A DNA stretch of 9,836 nucleotides from Candidatus Peregrinibacteria bacterium. GTDB lineage: Bacteria > Patescibacteriota > Gracilibacteria > UBA1369. Numbering within the stretch: position 1 is the stretch's first letter; every line of letters begins with the position of its first letter. The position numbers and the translations under genes were made by a program. Shown here piece by piece: positions 1 to 7,227 of the stretch. Where the stretch lies: assembly GCA_014729615.1 (NCBI GenBank), contig WJJQ01000119.1, forward strand, positions 1 through 9,836, given 5' to 3'. The notes under the pieces were generated by a model. It saw only the letters and a program-made list of their open reading frames with translations, did no database searches and had not been told where the DNA came from.

Positions 1-586
1 CTTTTACAAGCATTCCATCGCCAATAATAACGGGATGATGCTTGCTTGAAGTGTTTTCCAAAGAGGCTCCGCCTTCATCGAATCCTTCAAAATCAATTTC
101 CACCCGGTCCCCTTTTTTTGCTTCTCTGTCTACTTTTACATAAGTCGCATGTCTTTTTTCTATGTCTTTCAAAACATTTTCAACATCGTTTTTATCTAAT
201 TCGACCTTTTCTTCCTTAATTTTTATTTTGTCATGTCCGCTTATTTTGACTTCAGGGTAAATTGCCACTATCGCATCATATACCAATGGATCCTGGCTTT
301 TTATTTCAACTTTTGGTCTTGATACAACCTGCAAATTTTCATTTTTAACCGCTTCCGAATAAGTATCCGGAATCGCAAGGTCTATCATGTGTGCTTCAAT
401 AGCCCCCTCTTTGACATGTTTTTTTAATACATCCAGCGGTACATTTCCTTTTCTGAATCCCGGCACGTTAACCATTTCTGAAACTTGCTTTGCCGCTTTC
501 TCCATATATTTTTGCGTATCGGCCTCGTTTAAAGTAACAGTAACTTTAATTTGCGATTTAGGCATTTTTTCCACTTTTATATCCAT
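1..586 (-). CDS. tig: Trigger factor, N-terminal part (runs off left edge)
   Basis: Ribosome-associated chaperone and peptidyl-prolyl isomerase that meets nascent chains at the tunnel exit. The visible 195 residues begin MDIKVEKMPKSQIKV, typical of the family N-terminus. The ribosome-docking signature GFRKG is at residues 43-47, followed by xxP (NVP 48-50). From about residue 150 the FKBP-like isomerase domain starts (KKGDRVEIDFEGF, then HPVIIGDGMLVK at the cut). The C-terminal substrate-cradling domain lies outside the window. I chose the ATG at 584-586 because the following residues align with the usual start; an in-frame GTG lies 11 codons upstream (617-619) but would add an atypical extension. 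No clear Shine-Dalgarno is visible. A promoter candidate lies just upstream on this strand. The gene is divergent from the large unknown gene starting near 691. Identification is from remembered family motifs, not a search. Confidence 0.95.
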   Translation of the reverse strand, partial: MDIKVEKMPKSQIKVTVTLNEADTQKYMEKAAKQVSEMVNVPGFRKGNVPLDVLKKHVKEGAIEAHMIDLAIPDTYSEAVKNENLQVVSRPKVEIKSQDPLVYDAIVAIYPEVKISGHDKIKIKEEKVELDKNDVENVLKDIEKRHATYVKVDREAKKGDRVEIDFEGFDEGGASLENTSSKHHPVIIGDGMLVK

Positions 587-621
587 GCTGTAATTGTTAA
601 TAATATTTTTGATTACCACTG

Positions 622-633
622 AATGGTACCATT
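622..633. promoter_or_regulatory. 12-bp perfect palindrome between divergent genes
   Basis: AATGGTACCATT equals its own reverse complement. It overlaps the presumed -10 of the trigger factor promoter and lies about 30 bases upstream of the presumed -10 of the divergent gene. A dimeric repressor site is possible, but a single short palindrome can occur by chance and I recognise no known operator. Confidence 0.3.
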
Positions 634-650
634 ATTAGTCTTTTTTTCAA
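623..650 (-). promoter_or_regulatory. Putative promoter of trigger factor gene
   Basis: Read on the minus strand, TTGAAA (645-650) is followed after 16 bases by TACCAT (623-628). These match the sigma-70-type hexamers at 5/6 and 4/6 positions. Transcription would begin near 616, giving a leader of about 30 bases before the ATG at 586. The -10 lies inside a perfect 12-bp palindrome (622-633). Confidence 0.5.
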
Positions 651-660
651 CCCGCTTTTA

Positions 661-674
661 TGGTAAAATATAAT
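661..674 (+). promoter_or_regulatory. Putative extended -10 of the 691-3534 gene
   Basis: TGGTAAAATATAAT holds two overlapping -10 choices: TGgTAAAAT (661-669, with the extended TG) and TATAAT (669-674). No good -35 is visible; T-rich sequence precedes it. Either choice puts the transcript start at about 676-681. That is downstream of the ATG at 673 and argues for translation from the ATG at 691. Confidence 0.55.
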
Positions 675-690
675 GATATTTTTGAACAGA

Positions 691-3534
691 ATGCTGAAAA
701 ACAATAGATTTCAAAATCAGTTTTATCGCCCAAGCAGGACTATTTATTATTTGAATAGGATTAACCCGGCCTTAACAAACCCTGAAACACAAGAATGGCA
801 AAAAACCGTTACTGCAGAAATGTCCAGTTTAAGGGAAAAGGAGCTTCATTCGCTAACATTGCAAGGCTCACTTGAACTGCGGAATGAAATTCTGGGTATT
901 CGCGATGATCTTGCCCACACGATTCCTCAAATGGTTGATTACAATATTAATGAGCTTTTAAGAGCACAAGTGGAAAAAGAGAGATTCCCTGGTGAAACTC
1001 AACGGCAAAGAAGAAGACGTTTAAGAGGTCACAAGTCATTTTTGCAACGAGCGCAGAAAATTTTATACAGAAATCATCAAGACTCGCTTGATGCTCAGGT
1101 TGACATGCTCTATGGAGTTGGAAATACGATACCGCAAAGAAAACTAAACCTGGCGTACAATATTTGGAACGCTTTAGATATAGGTGAACAAAATATTTTA
1201 GCCGGTTTACTGAACATCAGGGGTATTGAACCTGCGGAACCAGCTCCGCCTGCGGCGCCAATGCCTATTTCCGTTTTACAGCTTGCAAACGCTCGATCCA
1301 CTGAAATAGACTATATTCGCGCCAATAGTGGCATAAACCATGTTGGCGTATTAACACCCGTTCCCAATACCGTAGTATTACCCAATGAAAATGCGTCACG
1401 ACCACCAAATATGGTTGATCGTCTGGTTCATTTGAATAATGCACAAAATGAATTGACTGAAAGGCGTTTTTTCGGATACATAAAGGATCCGACGGTAATG
1501 CAGAATTTTTTGAACAGTATTCGGAGGGATGCCCCAGAATTACGAGCTTTAATCGATGAAATTCTGGTGCAACACACTTTATATAGAATTGAAAACCAGC
1601 CCCATAATCAAGCATTACTCTATAAAATGTTTGTCATTTTTAATACACAAAGACAAACAGAAGGACAAGAGCAAGAGCAAGGGCAAGACACGCTTCGAAG
1701 ATGGCTGACTCAAATCAGGGATGCGCAGCCCGAAAATGAGAATCCCCCGGTTCAAAATGAAAATGGCGAGGAAAATTCTGAAGCGGTTCAAGAAAGAAAT
1801 GAGCAATTGAACAGAATAAACGGCTATTTCGATAGACTTGCTGAAACAAAGACTCAATTGCGACAGCTATATAGCCAAGCAGATCAATTGGGCGCGACAT
1901 TGTGGGACTATGGCATTGAAAGACATAGAGCACAAGATGCTTTAAATGCCCAGCTTGCCGGCGCCGGCGGGGCCCACCCTCGTGCGCAAAACATCAATAT
2001 TGACAATAGTCATATTCGCGACATTACCAAATTAATTACTGATGCAAAAAAGCAGCGGAATGAATTGCTGGGGCAAATACGAGATTCTGAAAATAACTTC
2101 CATGAATTAAGGCAAGATATAGTGGAACTGCTTAGAAGCAGACGCGCTACTTTTGATCAGCCGGGACATGCTGATAATAATGAAATAGAACAACTTAACG
2201 ATTTGCGTAACACAACTGCGACTGATGTTAATTCCAATGAAAATCAAATATTCGGTGAGATTAATCCGGCTGATGCCACTGCTGTAAGAGGCAATGTTGG
2301 TAACAGTGATTTTATGAACTATATTAATACTTTGCGTGACCTTCAAATTGATCAAATGAAGGACCAGGTAAGAACCTTTTTCCGAGGTGAAGTAGGTGGT
2401 AAAAAACGAATGACCGCGTATCAATTGCTATGCCAATTAAATTCATTGGAAAACCATGAGAGAGGAATAACGAATCCGGAACTCAATATGACTGTTTCAA
2501 TCGCTCAAGCTGAAAGATTAGCAGGTCGTTTTAAACGCGGTACCGAGCTTTTTCACGCAACAAACAGAGAAATTTCAGAAGCAATCGGAGCAACAGACTT
2601 ACAAAGAATCAATAAAGAAGTGCGCGCGCTTTTCAAAAGGAGCAACATTTATACGGCTGATGATCTTATTGAAGGTATTACACGACAAGGTTCCGGTATT
2701 GAAAAATTCAAAACCATTAATACTACAATGACTCAAAAACAACTGCATGTGTGGTTGGACGAGAATCCCGAAATTGACACTAAAGAATTACTGCTTTTTG
2801 TACAGGAATTAATTAAATCAATACAAGGATTCAGATACTCGGGAGGAAAAGTTGAGATTTTGGACAGAATGTCAGTTGAACTTGAAGAGCTGATTGATGG
2901 TGTTATAGAACCTGTATTGGCCGCCAGACGTGCAATCAAATATATGCGCGGTCTTGAACTTGATCCTGAACGAAATGCAATGCATCAGGTTACGGAAGGC
3001 ATGACAAAACTGAATGAAGATACCGCCGAAGAAGAAAAGTCGGTGCTGGAAACAGTGCAGGATTTTGTGCAGGACAAATGGAAATGGATTAAGAAAAAAA
3101 TATGGAAACGAGATATGATAAACGAGCATTTCGACACTTACACAAGACTGCAAAAAGAAGCTAAAGAAAATAAAATGTCTCGTGGCGCCAGAAAAAGGCA
3201 AATGCAGGACCAGTTCGGCGAAGCCGCGTCTGTGCTCGGAGCCGCTTATACTGCTTATGAAATGTTAAACACTGCCAAAGGCGTAACGGGATGGATGGGC
3301 CGAGGTGTCAAAAATGTAAGTAACAGAGCCGCTTCAACGCGCTTCATGCAATGGGCTGATCGCAATAAATGGTGGATTGCCACGGCTCCCCTTTGGGTGG
3401 CCCCATATGCAGTTTATAAAGGCGGTCATAGTTTGGCAAAAGGCACATGGTGGCTTGGCAAAAATACAATTGGCAGGGCAACCGGGGCCGCAACAAAAGG
3501 GATTCGCTCATTATTCGGTAAAAAGACACGATGA
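691..3534 (+). CDS. Very large uncharacterised protein, mostly helical/coiled-coil, hydrophobic near C-terminus
   Basis: I do not recognise a family. From ATG 691 the protein has 947 residues (953 if ATG 673 is used, but the presumed -10 overlaps that codon). It is rich in Q, N, E, R and L, with long predicted-helix stretches. Visible landmarks are an Arg cluster RQRRRRLR at about 105, a Pro/Ala linker PAEPAPPAAPMP at about 181-192, and a QEQEQGQ run at about 326. An acidic Asn/Glu-rich linker spans about 346-370, and there is a single Cys at about 581. A Trp/Lys segment (DKWKWIKKKIWKRD) lies at about 795. A hydrophobic patch, WWIATAPLWVAPYAVY, lies at about 894-909, followed by a Gly/Lys-rich basic tail. 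No signal peptide and no catalytic motif is evident. The stop overlaps the next gene's start by four bases (ATGA), so the two are probably translationally coupled. A structural or scaffold role at the membrane is a guess only. Confidence 0.9.
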   Translation: MLKNNRFQNQFYRPSRTIYYLNRINPALTNPETQEWQKTVTAEMSSLREKELHSLTLQGSLELRNEILGIRDDLAHTIPQMVDYNINELLRAQVEKERFPGETQRQRRRRLRGHKSFLQRAQKILYRNHQDSLDAQVDMLYGVGNTIPQRKLNLAYNIWNALDIGEQNILAGLLNIRGIEPAEPAPPAAPMPISVLQLANARSTEIDYIRANSGINHVGVLTPVPNTVVLPNENASRPPNMVDRLVHLNNAQNELTERRFFGYIKDPTVMQNFLNSIRRDAPELRALIDEILVQHTLYRIENQPHNQALLYKMFVIFNTQRQTEGQEQEQGQDTLRRWLTQIRDAQPENENPPVQNENGEENSEAVQERNEQLNRINGYFDRLAETKTQLRQLYSQADQLGATLWDYGIERHRAQDALNAQLAGAGGAHPRAQNINIDNSHIRDITKLITDAKKQRNELLGQIRDSENNFHELRQDIVELLRSRRATFDQPGHADNNEIEQLNDLRNTTATDVNSNENQIFGEINPADATAVRGNVGNSDFMNYINTLRDLQIDQMKDQVRTFFRGEVGGKKRMTAYQLLCQLNSLENHERGITNPELNMTVSIAQAERLAGRFKRGTELFHATNREISEAIGATDLQRINKEVRALFKRSNIYTADDLIEGITRQGSGIEKFKTINTTMTQKQLHVWLDENPEIDTKELLLFVQELIKSIQGFRYSGGKVEILDRMSVELEELIDGVIEPVLAARRAIKYMRGLELDPERNAMHQVTEGMTKLNEDTAEEEKSVLETVQDFVQDKWKWIKKKIWKRDMINEHFDTYTRLQKEAKENKMSRGARKRQMQDQFGEAASVLGAAYTAYEMLNTAKGVTGWMGRGVKNVSNRAASTRFMQWADRNKWWIATAPLWVAPYAVYKGGHSLAKGTWWLGKNTIGRATGAATKGIRSLFGKKTR

Positions 3535-3860
3535 TTACAGAGTTTAATATAACAACCTATGTAGACGATATAATTGCGAAATCGGGGTTAAAAACCGATG
3601 ATGCTGATTTACTTGATGAACTTAAGGCTCAATTAATGATTTATATAGACCGTCGCTTGCTTGAGGCAATTAGTGACCATTTATCGGAACAAAATGTTGC
3701 AAGGCTTGAGAATTTGGCAAACGAATACCCCGAAGAATCCAAAATCAATCTGCTGACAATGATTATGCCTGAAATTAAAGGTCTTGGAGAAATGTGCTTG
3801 TTCAAATTGGACGAGATTAAAGAAGATTTACTTTATTTAATCGGTAAGTTTCAATCTTAG
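3531..3860 (+). CDS. Small acidic helical protein, DUF5663-like
   Basis: 109 residues starting at an ATG that overlaps the preceding stop (ATGA), a clear sign of coupled translation. The sequence is acidic and Leu-rich and should be all helix. It opens MITEFNITTYVDDIIAKSGL, continues with a central block (LLDELKAQLMIYIDRRLLEAISDH), and ends in amphipathic helices. This length and pattern (an N-terminal 'I..F' entry, a helix containing 'R.L..L...L.E', then a Leu-rich tail) resembles the DUF5663 proteins I remember from Patescibacteria, whose function is unknown. The assignment is by eye and moderate at best. There are no Cys pairs, signal peptide or membrane segment. Its position suggests it works with, or is stoichiometric to, the giant upstream protein. 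Confidence 0.85.
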   Translation: MITEFNITTYVDDIIAKSGLKTDDADLLDELKAQLMIYIDRRLLEAISDHLSEQNVARLENLANEYPEESKINLLTMIMPEIKGLGEMCLFKLDEIKEDLLYLIGKFQS

Positions 3861-3867
3861 TTGGGAA

Positions 3868-3896
3868 TTGGTTTTTTATCAGATTTATGCTATAAT
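3868..3896 (+). promoter_or_regulatory. Strong extended -10 promoter for the 3930-6272 gene
   Basis: TTGGTT (3868-3873), a 17-base spacer, then TATAAT (3891-3896) preceded by TGc (3888-3890), a perfect extended -10. The transcript would start near 3903. This separates expression of the 780-aa protein from the upstream pair, with no terminator visible between them. Confidence 0.75.
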
Positions 3897-3929
3897 AAAT
3901 AGATATATTTGGGTGAAAAACCAAGTTAT

Positions 3930-6272
3930 ATGAATGAAATATCAAAACAACCGGAGGCTCCCAAGGTTGTCCAACCTGAAACAGCAGAGCAAAATGAGCA
4001 AAAAGAGTCGCTTTCTGAAAGTGAATCCGAGCTTACGACCAAAGAATCATTGGAACTTGTTAAAGATTATCTTAAAAGGAATCCCAGTTTGGATGATCCT
4101 CAAATGGTGCATTTGTTCAGGTCCGACCAGGCGCTCGAAATGCTTTCGGGCAAAAATTCAAAAGCACAAGCAATAGCATATGACCAAATTAAGAATGCTA
4201 AGGAAATATTAACCGACATGACACGGGACAAGTTCGGTGAAATGGATTTGGCGGCGAAATTCGAAGATCCAAATAAAAGAACTTTTCAGTCCACACTTAA
4301 CAAAGAATTAATCAGACGAAGTAAAGACCAGCATGCCGATGTTGATGTATTCAACGAAATTATGAAGGGATACAACACCTATCACCAAATTAAAAAAGTA
4401 CAGGAGCATTATTTAACAAGAAAAGCAGAGAGAATGGATAAAACCAAGCCTCTCAGAAAAACTGTCGATTATCAGATCTGGGACAATGTAAAAGAAATTG
4501 GATCCAATATTAAAAAGAATTGGGACTCGCTTGATAAAAATCAGAAAATTGCGGCCGGCGCCGCCATTGTAATAGGCGGCGTGCTTTTTTTAACTTCACA
4601 AAACGACAAAGTTGTAAAAGCCAGAGAAACTCTAATGAAAGGCCTAACATGGCTGGGAGTGGGTGTTGGAATTAATTTATCTACAAAACTAATCAATAAA
4701 AAAACGCTAATTGAAAACATTCGCGATGTAGCCGCCGGTGATACCGGTAAACGCGAATATTATGAAAGAACATACGGCGTGGATTCTGAAAAGGCCGAAG
4801 TTATGCAAAAAGCTCACGTCTATTTGTTTGATCAAGATTTTGTGGAACTGGCCAAAAAATATAAAGAAGCCAGGGCGAAAGGAACAGGGAAAATTGATTT
4901 GGCCACAATAAAAGACAAAGAAATGACTCCGGAGGAGGTTTATACAGCCATGGATACTGTAATCGAAAAATACAGATCTCAAAAAGTCGGTCGAACCACG
5001 GAATCCTCGCTTGATGAAATTGAACAAAGATATAAAAATGAATCATTGGAACAGCGTACTTTCCTTGCTGTTACAGACACATTGATGATTGAGTCGGGCG
5101 ACATGAAGGTTGAAGAAAATGTCGCTTACTGGAGTTATAATCAGGCTCGTGAAGGTGCAATACGCGGCTGGAACGGCTTCTTTGCGACAACAGAGGGTAT
5201 GGGCATTATGAAGGATATGTATTACAAAACGTTTAAGGTTGAAGGCTCTGAATCCGAAGTTAAAAAATGGATGAAGGACAGATTTAAAGAAGATGTGATG
5301 GATGAAGCATCACTTGATCAATTTGTTGACTCGACAATGACCAAGCAATATGCGGACAATTTCAAGAAAGCAATGAATGTTAGGCTGGGTGAGCACGATG
5401 TTGAACGCGATGTCAGATTTTATGAAGCAAAAGGCGATGCAATGTACGCAGTAGCTTCGGTGCCGTTGGATAACATGGCGGCGGATGAGGAGCTGATTGG
5501 TGAAGCCATCAATACGGCGGAAGAAAGATTATATGATTTTTTGGGAGAGCATTTCCCCGCTGATATAGAGAATTTACAAAAATATGCTCACGTTGTGGGT
5601 GGGGCCAGAGTAATTAAAGACAGACAATTTAAAATGTTTATCAGAATGCCGCTGCCCGGCACTCCGCAATATGAACAAATTAACGCGGGACAAGCAACTA
5701 CCGGTGATTTTGAATCCAGACGGGGTATTGAGATTTTCGGTGAAAATAATTCCATTGAGTATGAAAAACTTGAGCAGGCCGATCGAGCAAAACTCCGTTT
5801 GAAATTTGCTTTGGATGAAAGTCAAAAAAATGAGCTGGATGCTATTTGCGACTGGTACAAAATGAAATATGAAACAAAAGGAAAAACCATTAAGCATGTA
5901 TATGATCGTTTGCTTGGTACCGGGAAAGAATATGAAGAGGAACGCAAAATGGCACTTGAGCAGACAGGCGTGAAGCAAGGGTTGGCAAAAAACATTAATT
6001 TATTAAAAGCGTTTGAAAATCGGATCAATAATATTGAGAAGGGCGCGGCTAAAGATGTTAAAGGAATGAATCGTCAATATTTGCAAGTAGTTGATGAACT
6101 TCGCGCAATGCAAGGCTACAATGTACGACTTGCGATTCTTGGAGACAGTAAAGCCAAGAATGACTTAGGTTATACGCCCGGAGCAAATGGTCAAGATATT
6201 GAATATTTATTGGATAATTATCGAAAGTATTGCGATCACTACGTTGAGCAACGGAATTTGGGTTTAACATAA
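3930..6272 (+). CDS. Large uncharacterised protein with a likely membrane hairpin
   Basis: I do not recognise a family. From ATG 3930 it has 780 residues. An in-frame TTG at 3909 would give 787, but it lies only about six bases after the predicted transcript start. The first ~40 residues are a disordered Gln/Glu/Ser-rich leader. Next comes a charged helical domain (about 40-200), then a hydrophobic stretch IAAGAAIVIGGVLFLTS (207-223) and a second weaker one GLTWLGVGVGINL (238-250). Together these could form a membrane hairpin with both long domains on the same, probably cytoplasmic, side, since there is no signal peptide. The remaining ~530 residues are soluble-looking and charged, including a segment RVIKDRQFKMFIRMPLPGTP at about 560. 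Two Cys (640 and 768) are seen. No catalytic motif is recognisable. It follows the giant protein and the DUF5663-like gene on the same strand and may belong to the same envelope-associated system. Confidence 0.9.
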   Translation: MNEISKQPEAPKVVQPETAEQNEQKESLSESESELTTKESLELVKDYLKRNPSLDDPQMVHLFRSDQALEMLSGKNSKAQAIAYDQIKNAKEILTDMTRDKFGEMDLAAKFEDPNKRTFQSTLNKELIRRSKDQHADVDVFNEIMKGYNTYHQIKKVQEHYLTRKAERMDKTKPLRKTVDYQIWDNVKEIGSNIKKNWDSLDKNQKIAAGAAIVIGGVLFLTSQNDKVVKARETLMKGLTWLGVGVGINLSTKLINKKTLIENIRDVAAGDTGKREYYERTYGVDSEKAEVMQKAHVYLFDQDFVELAKKYKEARAKGTGKIDLATIKDKEMTPEEVYTAMDTVIEKYRSQKVGRTTESSLDEIEQRYKNESLEQRTFLAVTDTLMIESGDMKVEENVAYWSYNQAREGAIRGWNGFFATTEGMGIMKDMYYKTFKVEGSESEVKKWMKDRFKEDVMDEASLDQFVDSTMTKQYADNFKKAMNVRLGEHDVERDVRFYEAKGDAMYAVASVPLDNMAADEELIGEAINTAEERLYDFLGEHFPADIENLQKYAHVVGGARVIKDRQFKMFIRMPLPGTPQYEQINAGQATTGDFESRRGIEIFGENNSIEYEKLEQADRAKLRLKFALDESQKNELDAICDWYKMKYETKGKTIKHVYDRLLGTGKEYEEERKMALEQTGVKQGLAKNINLLKAFENRINNIEKGAAKDVKGMNRQYLQVVDELRAMQGYNVRLAILGDSKAKNDLGYTPGANGQDIEYLLDNYRKYCDHYVEQRNLGLT

Positions 6273-6319
6273 GCCGTCTGTTTAAGTTAAGTCTTGGGAG
6301 AGGGGGGTGCTTTTTTTGC

Positions 6320-6362
6320 CACTAGCATGTTTTATATAAAATTTATATAAATTGTGCTAGTG
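6320..6362. repeat. 43-nt near-perfect inverted repeat with nested palindromes
   Basis: CACTAGCA (6320-6327) pairs perfectly with TGCTAGTG (6355-6362). Inside, TTTATATAAA occurs twice (6331-6340 and 6342-6351). It is palindromic itself, and its two copies pair with each other around a single central A. Only 3 of 21 opposed positions are not Watson-Crick, and two of those are G-T. No T-run follows on either strand, so it is a poor intrinsic terminator. A recombination, binding or extrusion site is possible. Confidence 0.75.
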
Positions 6363-6415
6363 AGGATTGAATGGGTTTTAAATACTACTGTATTGCTCGT
6401 CCGCTTGGCCCGCTC

Positions 6416-6444
6416 TTGACTTTTTTGTGTTTTTATGTTATTTT
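6416..6444 (+). promoter_or_regulatory. Promoter of the GC-rich membrane protein gene
   Basis: TTGACT (6416-6421), a 17-base spacer, then TATTTT (6439-6444) with extended TG at 6436-6437. The transcript would begin near 6451, giving a structured leader of about 120 bases before the GTG at 6571. The element resembles the promoter at 7288-7315, including the first transcribed bases. Confidence 0.6.
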
Positions 6445-6470
6445 GTCTCGCTGTTCTTTGAAATATATTT

Positions 6471-6530
6471 AGTGGAGAGTTGTTTGCTTCTAGGCCGTTT
6501 TTGAGCCTATGGGCAGACATACTCTCTGCT
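6471..6530 (+). ncRNA. Long-stem structured 5' leader (possible cis-regulatory RNA)
   Basis: Three helices stack. AGTGGAGAGT (6471-6480) pairs with ACTCTCTGCT (6521-6530), with two G-U pairs. TGTTTGC (6481-6487) pairs with GCAGACA (6513-6519), with one G-U pair. TAGGC (6491-6495) pairs with GCCTA (6505-6509). The only interruptions are one bulged T (6520) and a 3x3 internal loop, and the apex is a 9-nt loop. It sits between the promoter and the Shine-Dalgarno, about 26 bases before AGGAGG. I do not recognise a known riboswitch class. Confidence 0.6.
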
Positions 6531-6556
6531 CTAAGGTATGACATTAATCCCCTTTC

Positions 6557-6562
6557 AGGAGG
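6557..6562 (+). promoter_or_regulatory. Consensus Shine-Dalgarno deciding the GTG start at 6571
   Basis: AGGAGG ends eight bases before GTG 6571. This is the only perfect Shine-Dalgarno at a gene start in the window, and it selects GTG 6571 over in-frame ATGs at 6538, 6580 and 6583. CCCCT at 6549-6553 could weakly pair with part of it and occlude it. Confidence 0.75.
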
Positions 6563-6570
6563 CATGTACC

Positions 6571-7206
6571 GTGAGTTCCATGATGCGTTTCGTTTTCGCC
6601 ATTTCGATGTTGATCCTTGTCGTCGGGTGCGGTGGCGGGCCGTCCGAGCCCGAGATGTGGGAGACTTGGGATCAAACCCAGGTCGACTACAACTCCGAGG
6701 CCGACGTACCGTCGACCTCGACCCTCCAGGCGGCCGACGGCTACCGCCGGCAGTCGCTAGAGGCCACAGGAGAGTACGCGGCGTGGCTCACGGCCTTGGT
6801 CGTGATGCTCGGCTGCACACTCGCCATCATCTTCCTGGTTGCCGGCATCTGGGCCGGACCGTGGGAGAAAGCCATCGAAGGTGCGCTTCTGTGCACAATC
6901 GGTGGGGCGGTTGGCTTGATTATGGCCAACCATGGCTACGAGTCCTTCTGGACCGTAGCTCTTGTCGCCATGATCGGCCCCGGACTGGTTCTTCTGGTTT
7001 GGGGTCTAATTTCGGAAGAAGACCACCCCGTTAAGCTGTTCATCGTCTTCGGACCGATGGCCGCTTACACCGCATACGCACTATTTAATGCGGTGGTCTG
7101 GGGGTGGGCTAACGCCCCCTTCTGGACAGTGGTTTTCTTCCTTTCAGGACTGTTCCTCATCGGCTGGATCGCGAGAGCGTTCTTTGCCGGCGAGTCGAAC
7201 GCCTAG
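6571..7206 (+). CDS. GC-rich putative lipoprotein with about five membrane helices, unknown function
   Basis: 211 residues from GTG 6571, chosen for the AGGAGG eight bases upstream. The N-terminus looks like a lipoprotein signal (MSSMMRFVFAISMLILVVGC), with a lipobox-like VVGC and Cys at 20. It is followed by GGG and an acidic, Thr/Ser-containing spacer up to about residue 70. Hydrophobic segments lie at about 71-95, 102-120, 127-147, 154-176 and 181-203, so most of the protein is membrane-embedded. A cleaved lipoprotein that is also multi-pass is unusual; the first segment may instead be an uncleaved anchor. Rows within the gene are about 62% GC with C/G-ending codons, against about 35-43% outside, strongly suggesting transfer from another genome. 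It has its own promoter, structured leader and terminator. I do not recognise a family. Confidence 0.85.
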   Translation: MSSMMRFVFAISMLILVVGCGGGPSEPEMWETWDQTQVDYNSEADVPSTSTLQAADGYRRQSLEATGEYAAWLTALVVMLGCTLAIIFLVAGIWAGPWEKAIEGALLCTIGGAVGLIMANHGYESFWTVALVAMIGPGLVLLVWGLISEEDHPVKLFIVFGPMAAYTAYALFNAVVWGWANAPFWTVVFFLSGLFLIGWIARAFFAGESNA

Positions 7207-7227
7207 AAAAACCTTAGGGTGGAGTCT

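Larger units (their letters stand above)
6273..6570. other. Gene-free accessory spacer with two large hairpins and a promoter
   Basis: No credible coding sequence is seen here. In order it holds a G-rich run ending in T7 (6295-6317), a 43-nt hairpin (6320-6362), a small AATAC-tact-GTATT hairpin (6381-6394), a promoter (6416-6444), a long leader hairpin (6471-6530), and a Shine-Dalgarno (6557-6562). Base composition changes from AT-rich to GC-rich near 6560. Confidence 0.7.

Noticed and set aside
387..593. Plus-strand open frame of 68 codons
   Set aside because: It lies opposite the trigger factor reading frame, which has clear family motifs; this is its shadow.
1110..3529. Several 60-116 codon minus-strand frames under the giant gene
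   Set aside because: All lie antisense to a continuous 947-codon frame, lack ribosome sites and give Phe/Ser/His-rich shadow products.
3909..3929. TTG start for the 780-aa gene
   Set aside because: It would lie about six bases after the predicted transcript start, leaving no room for a ribosome site; ATG 3930 is preferred, though not proven.
4707..6270. Minus-strand frames of 68-134 codons under the 780-aa gene
   Set aside because: Antisense shadows of a long real frame, with no supporting signals.
6471..6530. Integron attC site
   Set aside because: The long imperfect hairpin is reminiscent, but the paired GTTRRRY / RYYYAAC core sites expected at its ends are not present, and no integrase is seen.
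6480..7034. 184-codon plus-strand frame with an Arg-rich, low-complexity product
   Set aside because: It is an out-of-frame reading of the GC-rich gene. It has no Shine-Dalgarno and begins inside the leader hairpin, whereas the 6571 frame has AGGAGG and a coherent membrane protein.
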